This document shows, piece by piece, positions 52,773-63,984 of a DNA stretch of 64,000 bases. Below the pieces are notes generated by a model. That model saw only the letters and a program-made list of their open reading frames with translations, ran no database searches and had not been told where the DNA came from. This DNA comes from Pantoea sp. Nvir (GTDB lineage: Bacteria; Pseudomonadota; Gammaproteobacteria; Enterobacterales; Enterobacteriaceae). The DNA lies in assembly GCF_009829915.1 (NCBI RefSeq), contig NZ_SZZW01000001.1, forward strand, positions 186,001 through 250,000, written 5' to 3'. The stretch's first letter is position 1, and every line of letters begins with the position of its first letter. The position numbers and the translations under genes were made by a program.

Positions 52773-54056
52773 ATGACAGATAAAAAAGTGACACTAACTC
52801 TACAGGATGATGCACGTATTGAACTGGATATTCTGAAAGGGACGCTGGGTCTAGACGTAGTTGATGTCCGCCCCTTAGGCGCTAAGGGGTTGCTCACCTT
52901 CGATCCGGGTTTCACTTCTACAGCTTCCTGCGAATCAAAAATTACATATATTGACGGTGATGAAGGTATTTTACTATATCGAGGTTTTCCTATCCACCAA
53001 TTAGCTACACACTCCAATTACTTGGAAGTTTGTTATATTTTGCTAAACGGCGAAGCCCCGACACAAAAAGAACATGACGAATTCCGCGAAACAGTAATCC
53101 GTCATACCATGATCCATGAGCAAATTACCCGTCTATTCCATGGTTTTCGTCGCGACTCGCATCCAATGGCAGTCATGTGTGGTGTGACAGGTGCATTAGC
53201 GGCCTTCTATCACGATTCTTTGGATGTGAACATCCAGAGTCACCGTGAAATTGCTGCTTTCCGCTTATTATCGAAAATGCCAACCATGGCAGCAATGTGT
53301 TACAAGTACTCCATTGGCCAACCTTTTATCTATCCGCGCAATGACCTTTCTTACGCTAGTAACTTCCTATATATGATGTTCTCCACACCGTGCGAAAAAT
53401 ATTTAGTAAATCCGGTCCTCGAGCGCGCTATGGATCGCATTTTGATCTTGCATGCCGACCACGAACAGAACGCCTCTACATCAACGGTACGTACCGCTGG
53501 ATCTTCCGGCGCAAATCCATTCGCCTGTATCGCAGCTGGTATCGCCTCGCTATGGGGACCGGCGCACGGAGGTGCTAACGAAGCATGCCTACGTATGTTG
53601 GAAGAAATTAGTACCGTTGAGCATATTCCTGAATTTGTGCGCCGTGCAAAAGATAAGAATGACTCTTTTCGACTGATGGGATTTGGCCACCGTGTCTACA
53701 AAAACTACGACCCGCGTGCCACTGTGATGCGTGAAACTTGTCATGAAGTCCTGAACGAATTAGGCATGAAAGATGACCTGTTGGAAGTTGCAATGGAGCT
53801 AGAGCATATTGCATTGAACGATCCTTATTTTATTAATCGTAAACTTTACCCAAATGTCGATTTCTATTCTGGCATTATTCTAAAAGCGATTGGTATTCCC
53901 TCTTCCATGTTTACCGTTATTTTTGCCATGGCACGTACTGTAGGATGGATTGCACACTGGAAAGAGATGCATGACGAAAAAATGAAAATCGTACGGCCAC
54001 GCCAGCTCTACACTGGCTACACCGAACGCGAATTTACCTCTGAATTGAAAAAATAA
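52773..54056 (+). CDS. gltA: citrate synthase (type II)
   Basis: GltA condenses oxaloacetate and acetyl-CoA, entering the TCA cycle. It has 427 residues from the ATG at 52773, exactly the E. coli length. An ATG four codons earlier is in frame, but GGAG fits the inner start. Conserved parts are [64 protein letters not shown] with the active-site histidine, [31 protein letters not shown] with the catalytic aspartate, and [10 protein letters not shown]. The cysteine of the allosteric NADH site region cannot be judged by eye. Confidence 0.97.
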   Translation: MTDKKVTLTLQDDARIELDILKGTLGLDVVDVRPLGAKGLLTFDPGFTSTASCESKITYIDGDEGILLYRGFPIHQLATHSNYLEVCYILLNGEAPTQKEHDEFRETVIRHTMIHEQITRLFHGFRRDSHPMAVMCGVTGALAAFYHDSLDVNIQSHREIAAFRLLSKMPTMAAMCYKYSIGQPFIYPRNDLSYASNFLYMMFSTPCEKYLVNPVLERAMDRILILHADHEQNASTSTVRTAGSSGANPFACIAAGIASLWGPAHGGANEACLRMLEEISTVEHIPEFVRRAKDKNDSFRLMGFGHRVYKNYDPRATVMRETCHEVLNELGMKDDLLEVAMELEHIALNDPYFINRKLYPNVDFYSGIILKAIGIPSSMFTVIFAMARTVGWIAHWKEMHDEKMKIVRPRQLYTGYTEREFTSELKK

Positions 54057-54073
54057 GATTGAAGTCAGAAAAA

Positions 54074-54101
54074 GCGGAGATTGCTCTCCGCCTATTTTTT
54101 T
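54074..54101 (+). terminator. gltA terminator
   Basis: GCGGAGA (54074-54080), loop TTGC, TCTCCGC (54085-54091), then CTATTTTTTTG. It lies 18 bases after the gltA stop. Confidence 0.9.
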
Positions 54102-54506
54102 GATAACGACTCCAATTTTATCCTGTTACTAACATTCTTGAATACGAGTTAATAGAGCGTCGTTTCATTCCTTAACATGATGAGGTCAACATTATTACTA
54201 CCACCAAGACCACAACGGTAATAGTAGGATAACTCATGTTCCTCAATAGTTCGTTGGCGAAGAGGATGTAGATCACACAATACTAGAAGATCGCTATGCT
54301 AGTATTCCACCCTGTGGGGCCAGGGCACCCGGATGAACAAGGCGATGAAACCCTTTAATGAAAAATCCCTTCAAAAAACTCCCGTTTCTTGTTTTTTCAT
54401 AGATACAGGGTGTTTTGTGTGGCTCATGTATTAATATGACTTACTACATAACTAAAGTTTGTAGCTTGCAAACACTCTTTGGCACAGCTATCTGTCAAGG
54501 TACCCA
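54102..54506. other. intergenic between gltA and pgm
   Basis: The genes converge here. In E. coli about 40 kb separate them (kdp, rhs and others), so a large deletion has brought them together. A small CCCTG/CAGGG hairpin lies near 54310-54325. No remnant is recognisable. Confidence 0.55.
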
Positions 54507-56150
54507 TTAATTAGCTGTCTTCAGTACTTTTCTTACGATTTGAAACGCTTCTTCCTCGATTTGTGTACGATGTTCAATTCCAAGAAAACTTTCTGAATAA
54601 ATTTTGTATATATCTTCAGTGCCTGATGGCCGCACAGCAAACCAGCCATTTTTAGTCATTACTTTTAGGCCTCCGATCGAGGCACCATTGCCTGAAGCCG
54701 CCGTGAGACGTGCAGTAATAGGATCGCCTCCTAGTATGTCGGCACCTACCATTTTCGGTGATAAATTAGAGAGAACTGCTTTTTGCGCTGAAGTGGCTGG
54801 CACTTGTAAACGATTATAACTTGGCATACCAAAACGTACTGTCAACTCGTTATAATGCTGCTGTGGATTTTTGCCAGTCACAGCAGTAAGCTCTGCTGCC
54901 AGCAGGCAGAGAATAATGCCATCTTTATCCGTTGACCAAGCTGAGCCATCGAAACGTAAAAAAGAAGCGCCTGCACTCTCTTCACCGCTGAATCCAAAAC
55001 TACCTTCAAATAAGCCGTTAACGAACCATTTAAAGCCTACTGGAACTTCTACTAGCTTGCGGCCTATGTCGTGAACTACACGATCAATCATTACGCTGGA
55101 GACCAGCGTCTTACCTATAGCGACTTTTCTACCCCACTCAGGACGATGCTGAAATAAGTAATTGATAGCAACAGCCATATAGTGGTTTGGGTTCATCAGA
55201 CCAGCAGTAGTCACGATACCGTATCGATCACAATCCGGGTCATTTCCGAACGCAAGATCAAACTTATCTTTATATGCTAGCAGCCCGGCCATTGCACATT
55301 CAGAGGAACAGTCCATACGCACCACACCATCTTTATCTAAATGCATAAAGCGGAAGGTCTGGTCAATAGCGTCGTTTACAATGGTTAGATTTAGTTTGTA
55401 GCTCTCGGCAATACGCTTCCAAGATTCCATACCAGAACCGCCTAACGGATCGACACCGAGCTTTAAACCTGCTTTTTGGATAGACGCGAAATCAATTACT
55501 TGTGCTAAACCTTCGACATAAGGCTGAATAAGATCTTTCTCAATAATCCGATCACTCGCCCATGTTTGATTCAGCGGTAGGCGTTTTACTTCTTTTAAGT
55601 TTGCTTTAATTAGCTGATTAGCGCGATCTTCTACTATTTTTGTAAGGTTGGTATCGGCTGGTCCTCCATTGGGAGTATTATATTTAAGGCCACCATCTTC
55701 CGGTGGGTTATGTGATGGTGTAATGATAATACCATCCGCCTGCGTGATATATCGCTTATTATGTTCTAGAATGGCGTTCGAGATGACGGGAGTTGGGGTA
55801 TACCCGTTGTTGTGTTGTATAATAACGTCTACGTCATTGGCGGCTAGTACTTCAAGTACGGATAGAATCGCTGGCTCAGAGAGCGCATGCGTATCTTTGC
55901 CAACATAGCAAGGTCCAGTAATACCATTTTTCTTACGCTTTTCTGCAATTGCTTGAGTAATAGCTAAAATATGATGCTCATTAAAGCTATGACGTCCTGC
56001 GCTACCGCGATGACCGGAGGTGCCAAATTTTACTGCATGGTCATGATTACCTATATCGGGATGCAAGACATAGTACTCTAAAATTAACTGTGCAACGTTA
56101 ATCAAGTCACTCTGTTGGACGAGTTGTCCGGCACGAGGATGACTAACCAT
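54507..56150 (-). CDS. pgm: phosphoglucomutase (alpha-D-glucose)
   Basis: Pgm interconverts glucose 1-phosphate and glucose 6-phosphate, feeding UDP-glucose and polysaccharide synthesis. It has 547 residues (546 in E. coli). [12 protein letters not shown] lies near residue 42. The phosphoserine loop [17 protein letters not shown] is near 142-158. The metal-binding DPDCDRYG is near 305, the sugar-binding [12 protein letters not shown] near 390, and the phosphate-binding [12 protein letters not shown] near 512. All catalytic blocks are present. seqA, just upstream in E. coli, is missing. Confidence 0.96.
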   Translation of the reverse strand: MVSHPRAGQLVQQSDLINVAQLILEYYVLHPDIGNHDHAVKFGTSGHRGSAGRHSFNEHHILAITQAIAEKRKKNGITGPCYVGKDTHALSEPAILSVLEVLAANDVDVIIQHNNGYTPTPVISNAILEHNKRYITQADGIIITPSHNPPEDGGLKYNTPNGGPADTNLTKIVEDRANQLIKANLKEVKRLPLNQTWASDRIIEKDLIQPYVEGLAQVIDFASIQKAGLKLGVDPLGGSGMESWKRIAESYKLNLTIVNDAIDQTFRFMHLDKDGVVRMDCSSECAMAGLLAYKDKFDLAFGNDPDCDRYGIVTTAGLMNPNHYMAVAINYLFQHRPEWGRKVAIGKTLVSSVMIDRVVHDIGRKLVEVPVGFKWFVNGLFEGSFGFSGEESAGASFLRFDGSAWSTDKDGIILCLLAAELTAVTGKNPQQHYNELTVRFGMPSYNRLQVPATSAQKAVLSNLSPKMVGADILGGDPITARLTAASGNGASIGGLKVMTKNGWFAVRPSGTEDIYKIYSESFLGIEHRTQIEEEAFQIVRKVLKTAN

Positions 56151-57375
56151 TGGCGTTTCTCCCTGACGCGTCGTTTTTAAATAGTATTGAAAACTTTATG
56201 TGCTATCTTTTAAAATAAAAATTTAATATTTTACTTATAAAAGTAATAGCATGATTGCATCATGATACCTGTATGTCTAATATTACTGTTTATAGAATAT
56301 AACGTTTTCAAGAATATCTTCGGATTTGGATAAGTGCCATTTTAAAGAGTATAATTATTGCCCTAAAATTGAATTATCGGCCAGATAGACTTCCTTGATG
56401 AAGTTATATATTGCTATTTCAATACTTGAAAAGATATATGTACATTAATTTAAGTTGATATGCGCAACTACTACCTGCAGCTATGCACCTTACAATGTGT
56501 TAAAATTTTTATGGCACAGGATATATTTGATACTACCAGTTATGATAGTATATTAATTGGATTAATGTCATTACCACGAAATTCTTAGCAATAATTCGTA
56601 TCTGAAGTATTAGTGTAGTTAAACATCGTGTGGTATATGCAATACATCAAAGCACTAACTATTGGTTGTGTCATTCTTTGACGATAGTAAGTAACCCTTG
56701 AAGATTATGGCTTTTATGGAGAGGATAGTAGTGTTGCTGAGTTAATTTTCGGTGTTCTATAGGTGCAGGTTTTTAGCTATGGTGAAAAGCAATGATTCAT
56801 CTCTTAAAAAAATGAAGACAAAAAATTATTTTTCTATTTTTAGCATTGGAGCTCATCATCTTTTGTAAGATGAATCGTACGATAATGCACTAATGTTTAC
56901 AGCCTCCCATTTTTTAAGTCGTAGCAGTCTATTACGTTATAGAACGTCCTATTTATTTCTTAGGATGCATAATCCATAGTAAAAGAATCTTTTAATATGT
57001 ACCATATGGTAGATGTTTTTCAAAAGATTATTATCTCCATCTACCAAAAAAAGTCTGTTAGTGTGCAATGAGATACTCTACTACACATCAATAAAGCACA
57101 GTCCATGAAACAACGTGCAAAGACCAGCAAAATTGTAGATGCGATTAATAATAAACCCAAAGATAGGCAACACACTATCCACTATAGTGCACTTATTGCA
57201 CAAATTTTACTGTATGGCTTACACTAAACCAAATCGAGTAAAATGCACGCAAGAACACATTTAGAAAATTTTAAAAATTTTAAATTTTACCTTGTTGACT
57301 TCTCTGCTATCACTCGTTTACTTGTGCGAACTACGCATAGATCTCATTATTAGCATTTTAAGAGGCTATTATCCT
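56151..57375. other. former seqA-ybfF-ybfE interval
   Basis: By E. coli order seqA, ybfF and ybfE should lie between pgm and fldA. None is recognisable in this 1.2 kb. A 40-codon frame at 57106-57228 (MKQRAKTSKIVDAINNK...) has no resemblance I can support. A 12-nt palindrome TACCATATGGTA lies near 57000-57011. The fldA promoter should be at the right end. Confidence 0.55.
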
Positions 57376-57906
57376 ATGGCAATCGTAGGCATCTTTTTTG
57401 GTAGTGATACCGGAAATACAGAAAAAATTGCAAAGATGATCCACAACCGACTAGGTAAAAATATCTCTAAATTACATGATATTGCAAAGAGCACAAAGGA
57501 AGACATTGAAGCATTTAATATGCTTTTTTTAGGTATTCCAACTTGGTATTATGGCGAAGCCCAGTGTGACTGGGATGATTTTTTCCCAACTCTAGAAAAG
57601 ATAAATTTTAAAGGCAAATTAGTCGCACTTTTCGGCTGTGGCGACCAAGAAGATTATGCCGAATATTTCTGCGATGCGATGGGAACAATCTACAACATCA
57701 TTAAACCAAATGGTGCAGTAATAATAGGTCATTGGCCGATAGAAGGCTACTCTTTTGAAGCATCTAAAGGCTTAGCTGACGACAAACATTTTCTTGGCCT
57801 GACTATCGACGAAGATCGTCAGCCGGAATTAACTGATCAGCGTGTTGATACCTGGGTTAGTCAAGTTTATGAAAAATTACAGCTACAAGAAATTTTCAAT
57901 ACCTGA
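57376..57906 (+). CDS. fldA: flavodoxin I
   Basis: FldA is an FMN electron carrier needed by radical-SAM and other reductive enzymes such as IspG, IspH and MetH reactivation. It has 176 residues, as in E. coli, starting [20 protein letters not shown] with the FMN phosphate loop SDTGNTE. The FMN ring is flanked by [16 protein letters not shown] and [18 protein letters not shown]. It also has [19 protein letters not shown]. The open frame extends upstream from a TTG, but the ATG at 57376 gives the family start, with GAGG ten bases before it. Confidence 0.96.
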   Translation: MAIVGIFFGSDTGNTEKIAKMIHNRLGKNISKLHDIAKSTKEDIEAFNMLFLGIPTWYYGEAQCDWDDFFPTLEKINFKGKLVALFGCGDQEDYAEYFCDAMGTIYNIIKPNGAVIIGHWPIEGYSFEASKGLADDKHFLGLTIDEDRQPELTDQRVDTWVSQVYEKLQLQEIFNT

Positions 57907-58166
57907 TTACCCTCTACAAATCTTATGACTTATCTTACAATAATGTTATGATGGTTAGAAAGATAACAACGAAAATCCTGTCCGTCTTACCCGACTTATT
58001 ATGTATTTACTTACAATCTATGTTCATAGTGGATATTTTTACTTACCCTAATTTTTTATTTCAAGTCTCTATTTTTATAAATAAAACGTAAATGAGGATA
58101 GATAATGAAAGACATTTCAGAAAAGATGCTGTCATTAATCTAAAAAATAGGATGATGTACGCATTA
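57907..58166. other. fldA-fur spacer
   Basis: Short spacer. ATG-AAA-GAC at 58105 opens a 12-codon frame with GAGG upstream, at the place where E. coli has the short uof leader before fur. It may be the remnant of that leader. Confidence 0.35.
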
Positions 58167-58616
58167 ATGAAAATGATTCTGTATTAAAGAAAGCTGGTCT
58201 GAAAGTTACGTTGTCTAATCTCAAGATGCCGGTAGTACTTCAGGAATATCCGTGCCATCATACCAGCGCGGAAGATTTATATAAAATAAACGTATAATTG
58301 ATATAAGAAAAAATATGTCTAGCAACCGTTTATCGTGTACTCAATCAGTTTGAGGATGGAGGGAGGCATGGTGATGCGTCACAATTTTGAAAGCGGGAAA
58401 TCAGTATTCGAATGAACGCAGTAGCAATATCATGATAATTTGATCTACCTTGACTGCGGTATAAGGTAATTAAGTTCCGCAACGAATCGATTGAAACTTG
58501 TCAACGTGATATTGTTAGTTATCATGGAATTAATTTGACTAACCATAGCGATGTATTTTTATGGGCATTGTGCTATAGGCAATTGCTGTACAAAAGATGA
58601 AAAACTCCATTATTAG
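58167..58616 (+). pseudogene. fur: fur pseudogene (ferric uptake regulator)
   Basis: The + strand downstream of fldA carries Fur in broken frames: NDSVLKKAGLKVTLSNLKM, HHTSAEDLYKI, then stops, ICLATVYRVLNQFEDGG, RHNFESGKSVFE in another frame, QYHDNLIYLDCG (zinc site), SIETCQRDIVSYHGINLTNH, and MYFYGHCAIGNC before TAG at 58614. Order and spacing match E. coli Fur from residue about 4 to the end. At least three frameshifts and several in-frame stops make it non-functional. fldA-fur adjacency is ancestral. Confidence 0.92.
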
Positions 58617-59071
58617 GCGTATTATGCAGTATCTTTAAAAGCTGATATACTTCCACTTTTTATATATTGTAGATAGTTATTTTTCTATATACAAAACCAG
58701 TATCAAATGACATTTTGTATACTACAATTAATAATTAATAATAATATACACTCGGAATCGTGTTTTATACTTTTAACTAAAAATAAAAACTTATTAATCA
58801 ATCGTTTGATATTCATTCTTCATGTTTCTACTTAAAACTAACTTAGCAACCCCCCCTCGATATGATTTAAATCGAGGGTGTGGTCACTATAAAAAATCCC
58901 CCAATAAAAATAAGATAAGATCAAAAATTTGATCCGGATCATCATTTTTAATGAAAGATGCTTTTAATACAACTTTTATAAAAAATCAGGCTAATATCTT
59001 ACTTCTTAAGAGGATACAAATTATAGCTATAAAAATAAATGTAGCCTACTAGTTTATAGTTCATCTTACGA
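58617..59071. other. spacer between fur remnant and glnS
   Basis: AT-rich with one hairpin (58854-58878) and a further AT-rich run. No gene is seen. Confidence 0.5.
58854..58878. terminator. hairpin between fur remnant and glnS
   Basis: CCCTCGAT (58854-58861) and ATCGAGGG (58871-58878) pair perfectly over a nine-base loop. There is no strong T-run on either side. It may have ended fur or glnS transcription. Confidence 0.5.
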
Positions 59072-60745
59072 TTAATTATTAATGTTCGCTTCTGCCCAAG
59101 TATCGCGTAATCCCACAGTACGGTTAAATACCAGCTTATCTGGTCGAGAATAGTGGCTGTCAGCACAGAAATAGCCCTTACGTTCAAACTGGTAAGAAGT
59201 ATCAGGCATAGTGTTCTGTAGAGATGGCTCAACAAACCCTTGGTGAATCTCCAGCGAATTTGGATTAATGGTGGTTAGAAAATGTTCTGCCGATCCTGGA
59301 TTTGGTACGTTGAAGAGACGATCATAAAGACGAAATTCTGCTGGCAATGCTTGGGTGACCGACACCCAGTGAATAACCCTCTTTACCTTGCGACCGTCAT
59401 CTGGATCTTTGCGTAATGTATCCATGTCGCAACTGCAGTAAATACAAGTGATGTTACCCTCTTTGTCCTTCACAACACGCTCAGCACGGATCACGTAAGC
59501 ATTGCGTAGGCGTACTTCTTTGCCTAATACCAATCTTTGGTAGTGCTTGTTGGCTTTTTCGCGAAAATCAGCTCGATCGATCCATATTTCACGACCAAAC
59601 GGCACATCTCTAGTACACATTTTCATCTTATTGGGGTAATTCAGCATAGTAATGGTTTCATTATACCCTAATGGTAGGTTTTCAATAACTATCTTTAGTG
59701 GATCAATTACTGCCATAGCACGTGGCGCGTTTTCATTTAGATCTTCACGAATACAGGACTCTAGTAAAGCCATTTGCACCACATTGTCCTGCTTAGTTAC
59801 CCCTATCCGGCGACAAAATTCGCGGATTGAATTTGCTGTATATCCACGGCGACGCAGCCCAGATACGGTCAGCATACGCGGATCGTCCCAGCCTTCAACA
59901 ACTTTTTCACTAATCAACTGCAATAGCTTACGTTTGGACATCACTGCGTATTCAAGATTAAGTCGCGAGAATTCATACTGGCGCGGATGTACCGAAATGG
60001 TAATATTTTCCAGCACCCAATCATAAAGATGACGGTTATCCTGGAACTCTAGCGTACAAAGTGAATGGGTAATATTTTCCAGCGCATCGGAAATACAGTG
60101 TGTAAAGTCGTACATCGGATAAATGCACCACTTTTTACCGGTCTGATGATGTTTGGCGAACTTAATACGGTAAAGTATTGGATCACGCATCAAGATAACA
60201 CTAGAGGCCATATTAATTTTCGCACGTAGGCAGGCTTTTCCCTCGGAGAACTTGCCGTTGCGCATCTTCTCAAAGAGAACTATATTTTCTCTCACGCTAC
60301 GATCACGATACGGACTATTTTTGCCTGGAGTGGTTAAAGTACCACGATATTCGCGAATTTTTTCAGGTGGCAGTTCATCAACATAAGCTAGACCTTTTTT
60401 AATAAGTTCAATTGCATAGCAATAAAGCTGATCAAAATAATCTGAGGAGTAACGTACTTTACCATCCCACTGAAAGCCCAACCATTGTACATCACGTTTA
60501 ATGGATTCAACAAATTCCATATTCTCTTTGATTGGATTTGTATCGTCGAAACGTAAGTTACACTGCCCCTGGTAATCATGAGCGATACCGAAATTTAGGC
60601 AAATGGATTTCGCATGACCAATATGCAAGTAACCATTAGGTTCAGGTGGAAACCGAGTATGCACGCTATTATGCTTGCCACTAGCTAAATCTTCATCGAT
60701 GATTTGACGAATAAAGTTAGTTGGACTGGCTCTAGATTGACTCAT
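59072..60745 (-). CDS. glnS: glutaminyl-tRNA synthetase
   Basis: GlnS charges tRNA-Gln in the cytoplasm. It has 557 residues (554 in E. coli). The class I signature is HIGHAKSIC near residue 42, following [10 protein letters not shown]. Other conserved parts are [40 protein letters not shown], the KMSKS-type [10 protein letters not shown] near residue 269, and [18 protein letters not shown]. The C-terminal anticodon-binding barrels include [19 protein letters not shown]. Intact. The gene is read away from the nagE remnant, as in E. coli. Confidence 0.97.
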   Translation of the reverse strand: MSQSRASPTNFIRQIIDEDLASGKHNSVHTRFPPEPNGYLHIGHAKSICLNFGIAHDYQGQCNLRFDDTNPIKENMEFVESIKRDVQWLGFQWDGKVRYSSDYFDQLYCYAIELIKKGLAYVDELPPEKIREYRGTLTTPGKNSPYRDRSVRENIVLFEKMRNGKFSEGKACLRAKINMASSVILMRDPILYRIKFAKHHQTGKKWCIYPMYDFTHCISDALENITHSLCTLEFQDNRHLYDWVLENITISVHPRQYEFSRLNLEYAVMSKRKLLQLISEKVVEGWDDPRMLTVSGLRRRGYTANSIREFCRRIGVTKQDNVVQMALLESCIREDLNENAPRAMAVIDPLKIVIENLPLGYNETITMLNYPNKMKMCTRDVPFGREIWIDRADFREKANKHYQRLVLGKEVRLRNAYVIRAERVVKDKEGNITCIYCSCDMDTLRKDPDDGRKVKRVIHWVSVTQALPAEFRLYDRLFNVPNPGSAEHFLTTINPNSLEIHQGFVEPSLQNTMPDTSYQFERKGYFCADSHYSRPDKLVFNRTVGLRDTWAEANINN

Positions 60746-61029
60746 CTTTTAATCCTCAATACATCATATAGTGGGGGATTTGTACCACATAGTAATGAAA
60801 TAATCTCCAACAATGCTTTAAAGGAAAACAGCCATTTTAAAAATGATAAAACAGAATATAGTACTAATTTCACATCTACTTTATGTTGCTACAGCAGCTG
60901 GGGTATAACCAGTTCATAACGCTATGTTATCTGTTTCTTTTCCATAGGGGGATTATGTATCCTTCTAATACACAAAGAGAGGAAGCACTGGCTACGGTCT
61001 AACACAATGACTACTATTTTCGAGGCCCA

Positions 61030-61285
61030 TAAACAATTAAAGCTTCATTATTATCATTGAACTAATCATCGAACTTGCACTTGCATTTGCACTAAGAAAA
61101 TTTAGACTTACATTCAGCACGGACGTATCTGTTGTCACTATTGCACAACCTTTACCCTCAACTACCGAGTAACGGTTACTACTTATTTTTATCAAGAATT
61201 TTTCATTACTGGTTTCCAGATAAATAAGCCATGACCTTAATCCCTTATGTGAGAAGGTTTCATCAAATATTATTAAACCCAATTA
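61030..61285 (-). pseudogene. nagE: nagE 3' remnant (GlcNAc PTS permease, EIIA domain)
   Basis: The minus strand encodes FSHKGLRSWLIYLETSNEKF, then SVVEGKG and VLNVSLNFLSANASASSMIS, which line up with the EIIA-Glc-like end of NagE: NHAFCLETEKGAEIVVH, VALEGKG and ILEMDLDYLNANARSMISP. The rest of the roughly 650-residue permease is gone, and the phosphorylated HMGID segment is unrecognisable. Strand and place, between glnS and nagB, are those of E. coli nagE. Confidence 0.72.
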
Positions 61286-61529
61286 TTTTGTCCTGATCTA
61301 CGTCACCAGTATTCTCATCATCGATACTTGTAATTTTAGATGTCGATACTCACCTACAAGCTCTACTTTTCCAATTAACGCACCTTCGTTTAAAGTGGAC
61401 AGTTAACATAAGTGTCAATTTACTTTACTGCTATGATGGTAGTTTGTAGTTTTATTTCCACTTATTCTATATCGTCATTAGTGAACGTGTCATGGACACT
61501 ATACTGCACGTTGCAAGATGCACAGGAAA

Positions 61530-61561
61530 ATAAATTTTCATTTAAAATGATGAAAATTTAT
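61530..61561. promoter_or_regulatory. 12-bp inverted repeat upstream of nagB, possible operator
   Basis: ATAAATTTTCAT (61530-61541) and its exact reverse complement (61550-61561) lie about 190 bases before nagB. In E. coli NagC operators with AT-rich symmetric arms control the nagE-nagB interval. I infer this could be a relic or a working operator; NagC itself is not seen in the window. Confidence 0.35.
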
Positions 61562-61749
61562 GATGTGTTAGTTTTTACTAAAAAAAACTGATAAACAAAG
61601 AGGTATATAGTGATTCTTCACACTTTATTTCATGATATAAAAATATGCTGAAACAGCAGCGACCACATAAAAAAATGTCCTGAAACATTCAGGTTAAATA
61701 ACACTCGTAATCACTGCTATATCATTCTCTTTTCAGAATGAGGTGAAAT

Positions 61750-62550
61750 ATGCGACTTATTCCCTTGGCTACCTCTACGCAAGTCGGTAAGTGGGCAGCT
61801 CGTCATATTGTAAATCGTATCAATGCGTTTGCCCCTACTGCGAATCGTCCGTTTATTTTAGGACTACCGACAGGCAGTACTTCGCTAGAAGCTTACAAAC
61901 ACCTTATTAAAACACATAAAATGGGCCAGGTTAGCTTCCAGCATGTTATTACATTCAATATGGACGAATATGTCGATCTGCCGAAAGAACATCCGGAAAG
62001 CTATTATAGCTTCATGCATCGTAATTTTTTTAATCATATTGACATTAAACAAGAAAATATCAATATTTTGAATGGTAATGCATCAGATATTGATACTGAA
62101 TGTCTTCAGTACGAAGAAAAGATTCGCACTTTTGGTAAAATTAACCTATTCATGGGCGGCGTCGGTAACGATGGGCATATCGCTTTTAATGAGCCTGCCT
62201 CTTCACTAGCGTCCCGTACCCGTATTAAAACATTGACACAAGAGACACGTATAGCGAACTCACGATTTTTTAATTGCAATGTCGATCAGGTACCAAAATA
62301 TGCACTAACCATTGGCGTTGGCACGTTGCTGGATGCAGAAGAGATAGTAATTTTGGTGACCGGGCAAGCCAAAGCACAAGCGCTACAGGCAGCTGTCGAA
62401 GGTAATATTAATCACATGTGGACTATCAGCTGCCTACAGCTGCACGAGAAATCTGTAGTGGTATGCGACGAACCTTCCACTATGGAATTAAAAGTTAAAA
62501 CTATCAAATATTTCCTAGAAATGGAGAAGAAAAATATGCAAGGCGTGTGA
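61750..62550 (+). CDS. nagB: glucosamine-6-phosphate deaminase
   Basis: NagB converts glucosamine 6-phosphate to fructose 6-phosphate and ammonia, the last step of amino-sugar breakdown. It has 266 residues, as in E. coli. Conserved parts are [13 protein letters not shown], read here as [37 protein letters not shown] with the catalytic aspartate near 72, and [20 protein letters not shown] with the His-143/Glu-148 pair. Start has GAGGTG upstream. Forms an operon with nagA (60-base gap). Confidence 0.96.
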   Translation: MRLIPLATSTQVGKWAARHIVNRINAFAPTANRPFILGLPTGSTSLEAYKHLIKTHKMGQVSFQHVITFNMDEYVDLPKEHPESYYSFMHRNFFNHIDIKQENINILNGNASDIDTECLQYEEKIRTFGKINLFMGGVGNDGHIAFNEPASSLASRTRIKTLTQETRIANSRFFNCNVDQVPKYALTIGVGTLLDAEEIVILVTGQAKAQALQAAVEGNINHMWTISCLQLHEKSVVVCDEPSTMELKVKTIKYFLEMEKKNMQGV

Positions 62551-62610
62551 ATTAATCTTATAAATTTCTACCTGAAACATTAGAAAAATTCTAACCAGGG
62601 AGAAATTAAA

Positions 62611-63765
62611 ATGTACGCATTAGTGAATGGCCGAATCTATACTGGTTATGAAGTTCTGATTAATCATGCTGTGGTCATCTTCGATGGTCTAATTGTGCGC
62701 GTTTGCCCATACGGTGAACTACCTAGTCATGTAAGGTTACTGGATGTTTTAGGAGCAATTATTGCTCCCGGATTTATCGATTTACAGCTCAACGGCTGCG
62801 GCGGCGTTCAATTTAACGATGATATTGATGCCCTAAGCGTGGGAACGCTGGAAATTATGCAATGTGCTAACGCAAAATCTGGTTGTACCAGTTTTTTACC
62901 AACACTCATCACTAGTAGAAATGCATTAATTCAACAAGCGATTCATACCATGCGCGCTTACAAAATAAAACATAATAATCAAGCACTTGGATTACACTTA
63001 GAAGGTCCATGGTTGAATAAGATTAAGAAAGGAATCCACAATTCTGATCTAATCAGACCACCCAATCCGGAATTGGTGTATTATTTATGTGATAATGCTG
63101 ACGTGATCACCAAAGTAACTTTAGCGCCTGAAAAATCCGGCCTGCGTGTGATTCGCCAGCTAACAGAGGCAGGTATTATCGTATCTGCAGGCCATTCCAA
63201 TGCCACTTATGAGCAAGCCAAAGCAAGCTTCCGATCTGGTATCACTTTTGCGACCCATCTCTATAACACAATGCCCATATTAGTCGGCCGCAAGCCAGGT
63301 CTAATCGGTGCGCTGTTCGATTCACCTGAAGTATACTGCGGTATTATTGTAGATGGTTTACACGTCCATTTTGCTAATGTGCGCAACGCAAAACGCATTA
63401 AGGGTGATAAACTAGTGCTAGTTACCGATGCCACAGCACCTGCTGGTGGTAATGTTGATACGTTTATTTTTTCCGGAAAAAAAATATACCATCGCGATGG
63501 GGTTTGCGTAGACGAGCAGGGTATACTAAGTGGTTCCTCTATTACCATGATAGAGTCAGTATGTAACAGCGTTGAAGATGTAGGCATTCCACTAGATGAA
63601 GCACTGCGTATGGCAACGCTTTATCCAGCACAGGCAATAGGCGTAGATAAACAGTTAGGCTCTATTAACGCAGGGAAAGTTGCTAACTTAACTGTTTTCA
63701 ACCGTGATTTTGAAATACTCAGGACATTTGTCAATGGCGATGATGTCTTAGAGAGTAAAAACTAA
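62611..63765 (+). CDS. nagA: N-acetylglucosamine-6-phosphate deacetylase
   Basis: NagA removes acetate from GlcNAc-6-phosphate arising from imported GlcNAc or recycled peptidoglycan. It has 384 residues (382 in E. coli). Conserved parts are [20 protein letters not shown], the metal-ligand glutamate in [30 protein letters not shown] and ATHLYNTMP with the metal histidines, VDGLHVH, and [10 protein letters not shown] with the catalytic aspartate. The ribosome-binding site is AGGGAG seven bases before ATG. nagC, which follows in E. coli, is not seen in the remaining 235 bases. Confidence 0.96.
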   Translation: MYALVNGRIYTGYEVLINHAVVIFDGLIVRVCPYGELPSHVRLLDVLGAIIAPGFIDLQLNGCGGVQFNDDIDALSVGTLEIMQCANAKSGCTSFLPTLITSRNALIQQAIHTMRAYKIKHNNQALGLHLEGPWLNKIKKGIHNSDLIRPPNPELVYYLCDNADVITKVTLAPEKSGLRVIRQLTEAGIIVSAGHSNATYEQAKASFRSGITFATHLYNTMPILVGRKPGLIGALFDSPEVYCGIIVDGLHVHFANVRNAKRIKGDKLVLVTDATAPAGGNVDTFIFSGKKIYHRDGVCVDEQGILSGSSITMIESVCNSVEDVGIPLDEALRMATLYPAQAIGVDKQLGSINAGKVANLTVFNRDFEILRTFVNGDDVLESKN

Positions 63766-63791
63766 ATTACTGTTATCGATAATATACAAAT

Positions 63792-63827
63792 AGCAGGCCC
63801 CTTTCGTCTTCTGTAACGGCCCCTGCT
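63792..63827 (+). terminator. possible terminator behind nagA
   Basis: AGCAGG (63792-63797) pairs with CCTGCT (63822-63827), with an inner GCC/GGC option. It lies about 27 bases after the nagA stop. No T-run follows, so it may act only as an mRNA 3' hairpin. Confidence 0.4.
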
Positions 63828-63965
63828 CCGAAGAAAAATTCGAACAGAATAATAATTCTATGTATGCGATATCTAGCCCTTATTTATTGCTTCATTGCAT
63901 ACCTTAAATGAATATAATAGTGATTTTCCCCAGGTGGGATCTTAGAGTGATTGAGAATTAGAGAC

Positions 63966-63984
63966 GTTACATTGATAATGTAAC
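63966..63984. repeat. 8-bp hairpin near the window end
   Basis: GTTACATT and AATGTAAC pair over a three-base loop. The significance is unknown; the following sequence is T-rich, so a terminator is possible. Confidence 0.4.

Larger units (their letters stand above)
60746..61749. other. former nagE region and nagBA control region
   Basis: One kilobase in place of the 1.9-kb nagE of E. coli. A C-terminal nagE remnant is at 61030-61285. Upstream of nagB lie a 12-bp inverted repeat (61530-61561) and a small hairpin CCTGAA/TTCAGG near 61680-61694. Confidence 0.6.

Noticed and set aside
57106-57228. 40-codon frame before fldA as possible YbfE remnant
   Set aside because: Position fits, but I could not align it to YbfE beyond a few residues.
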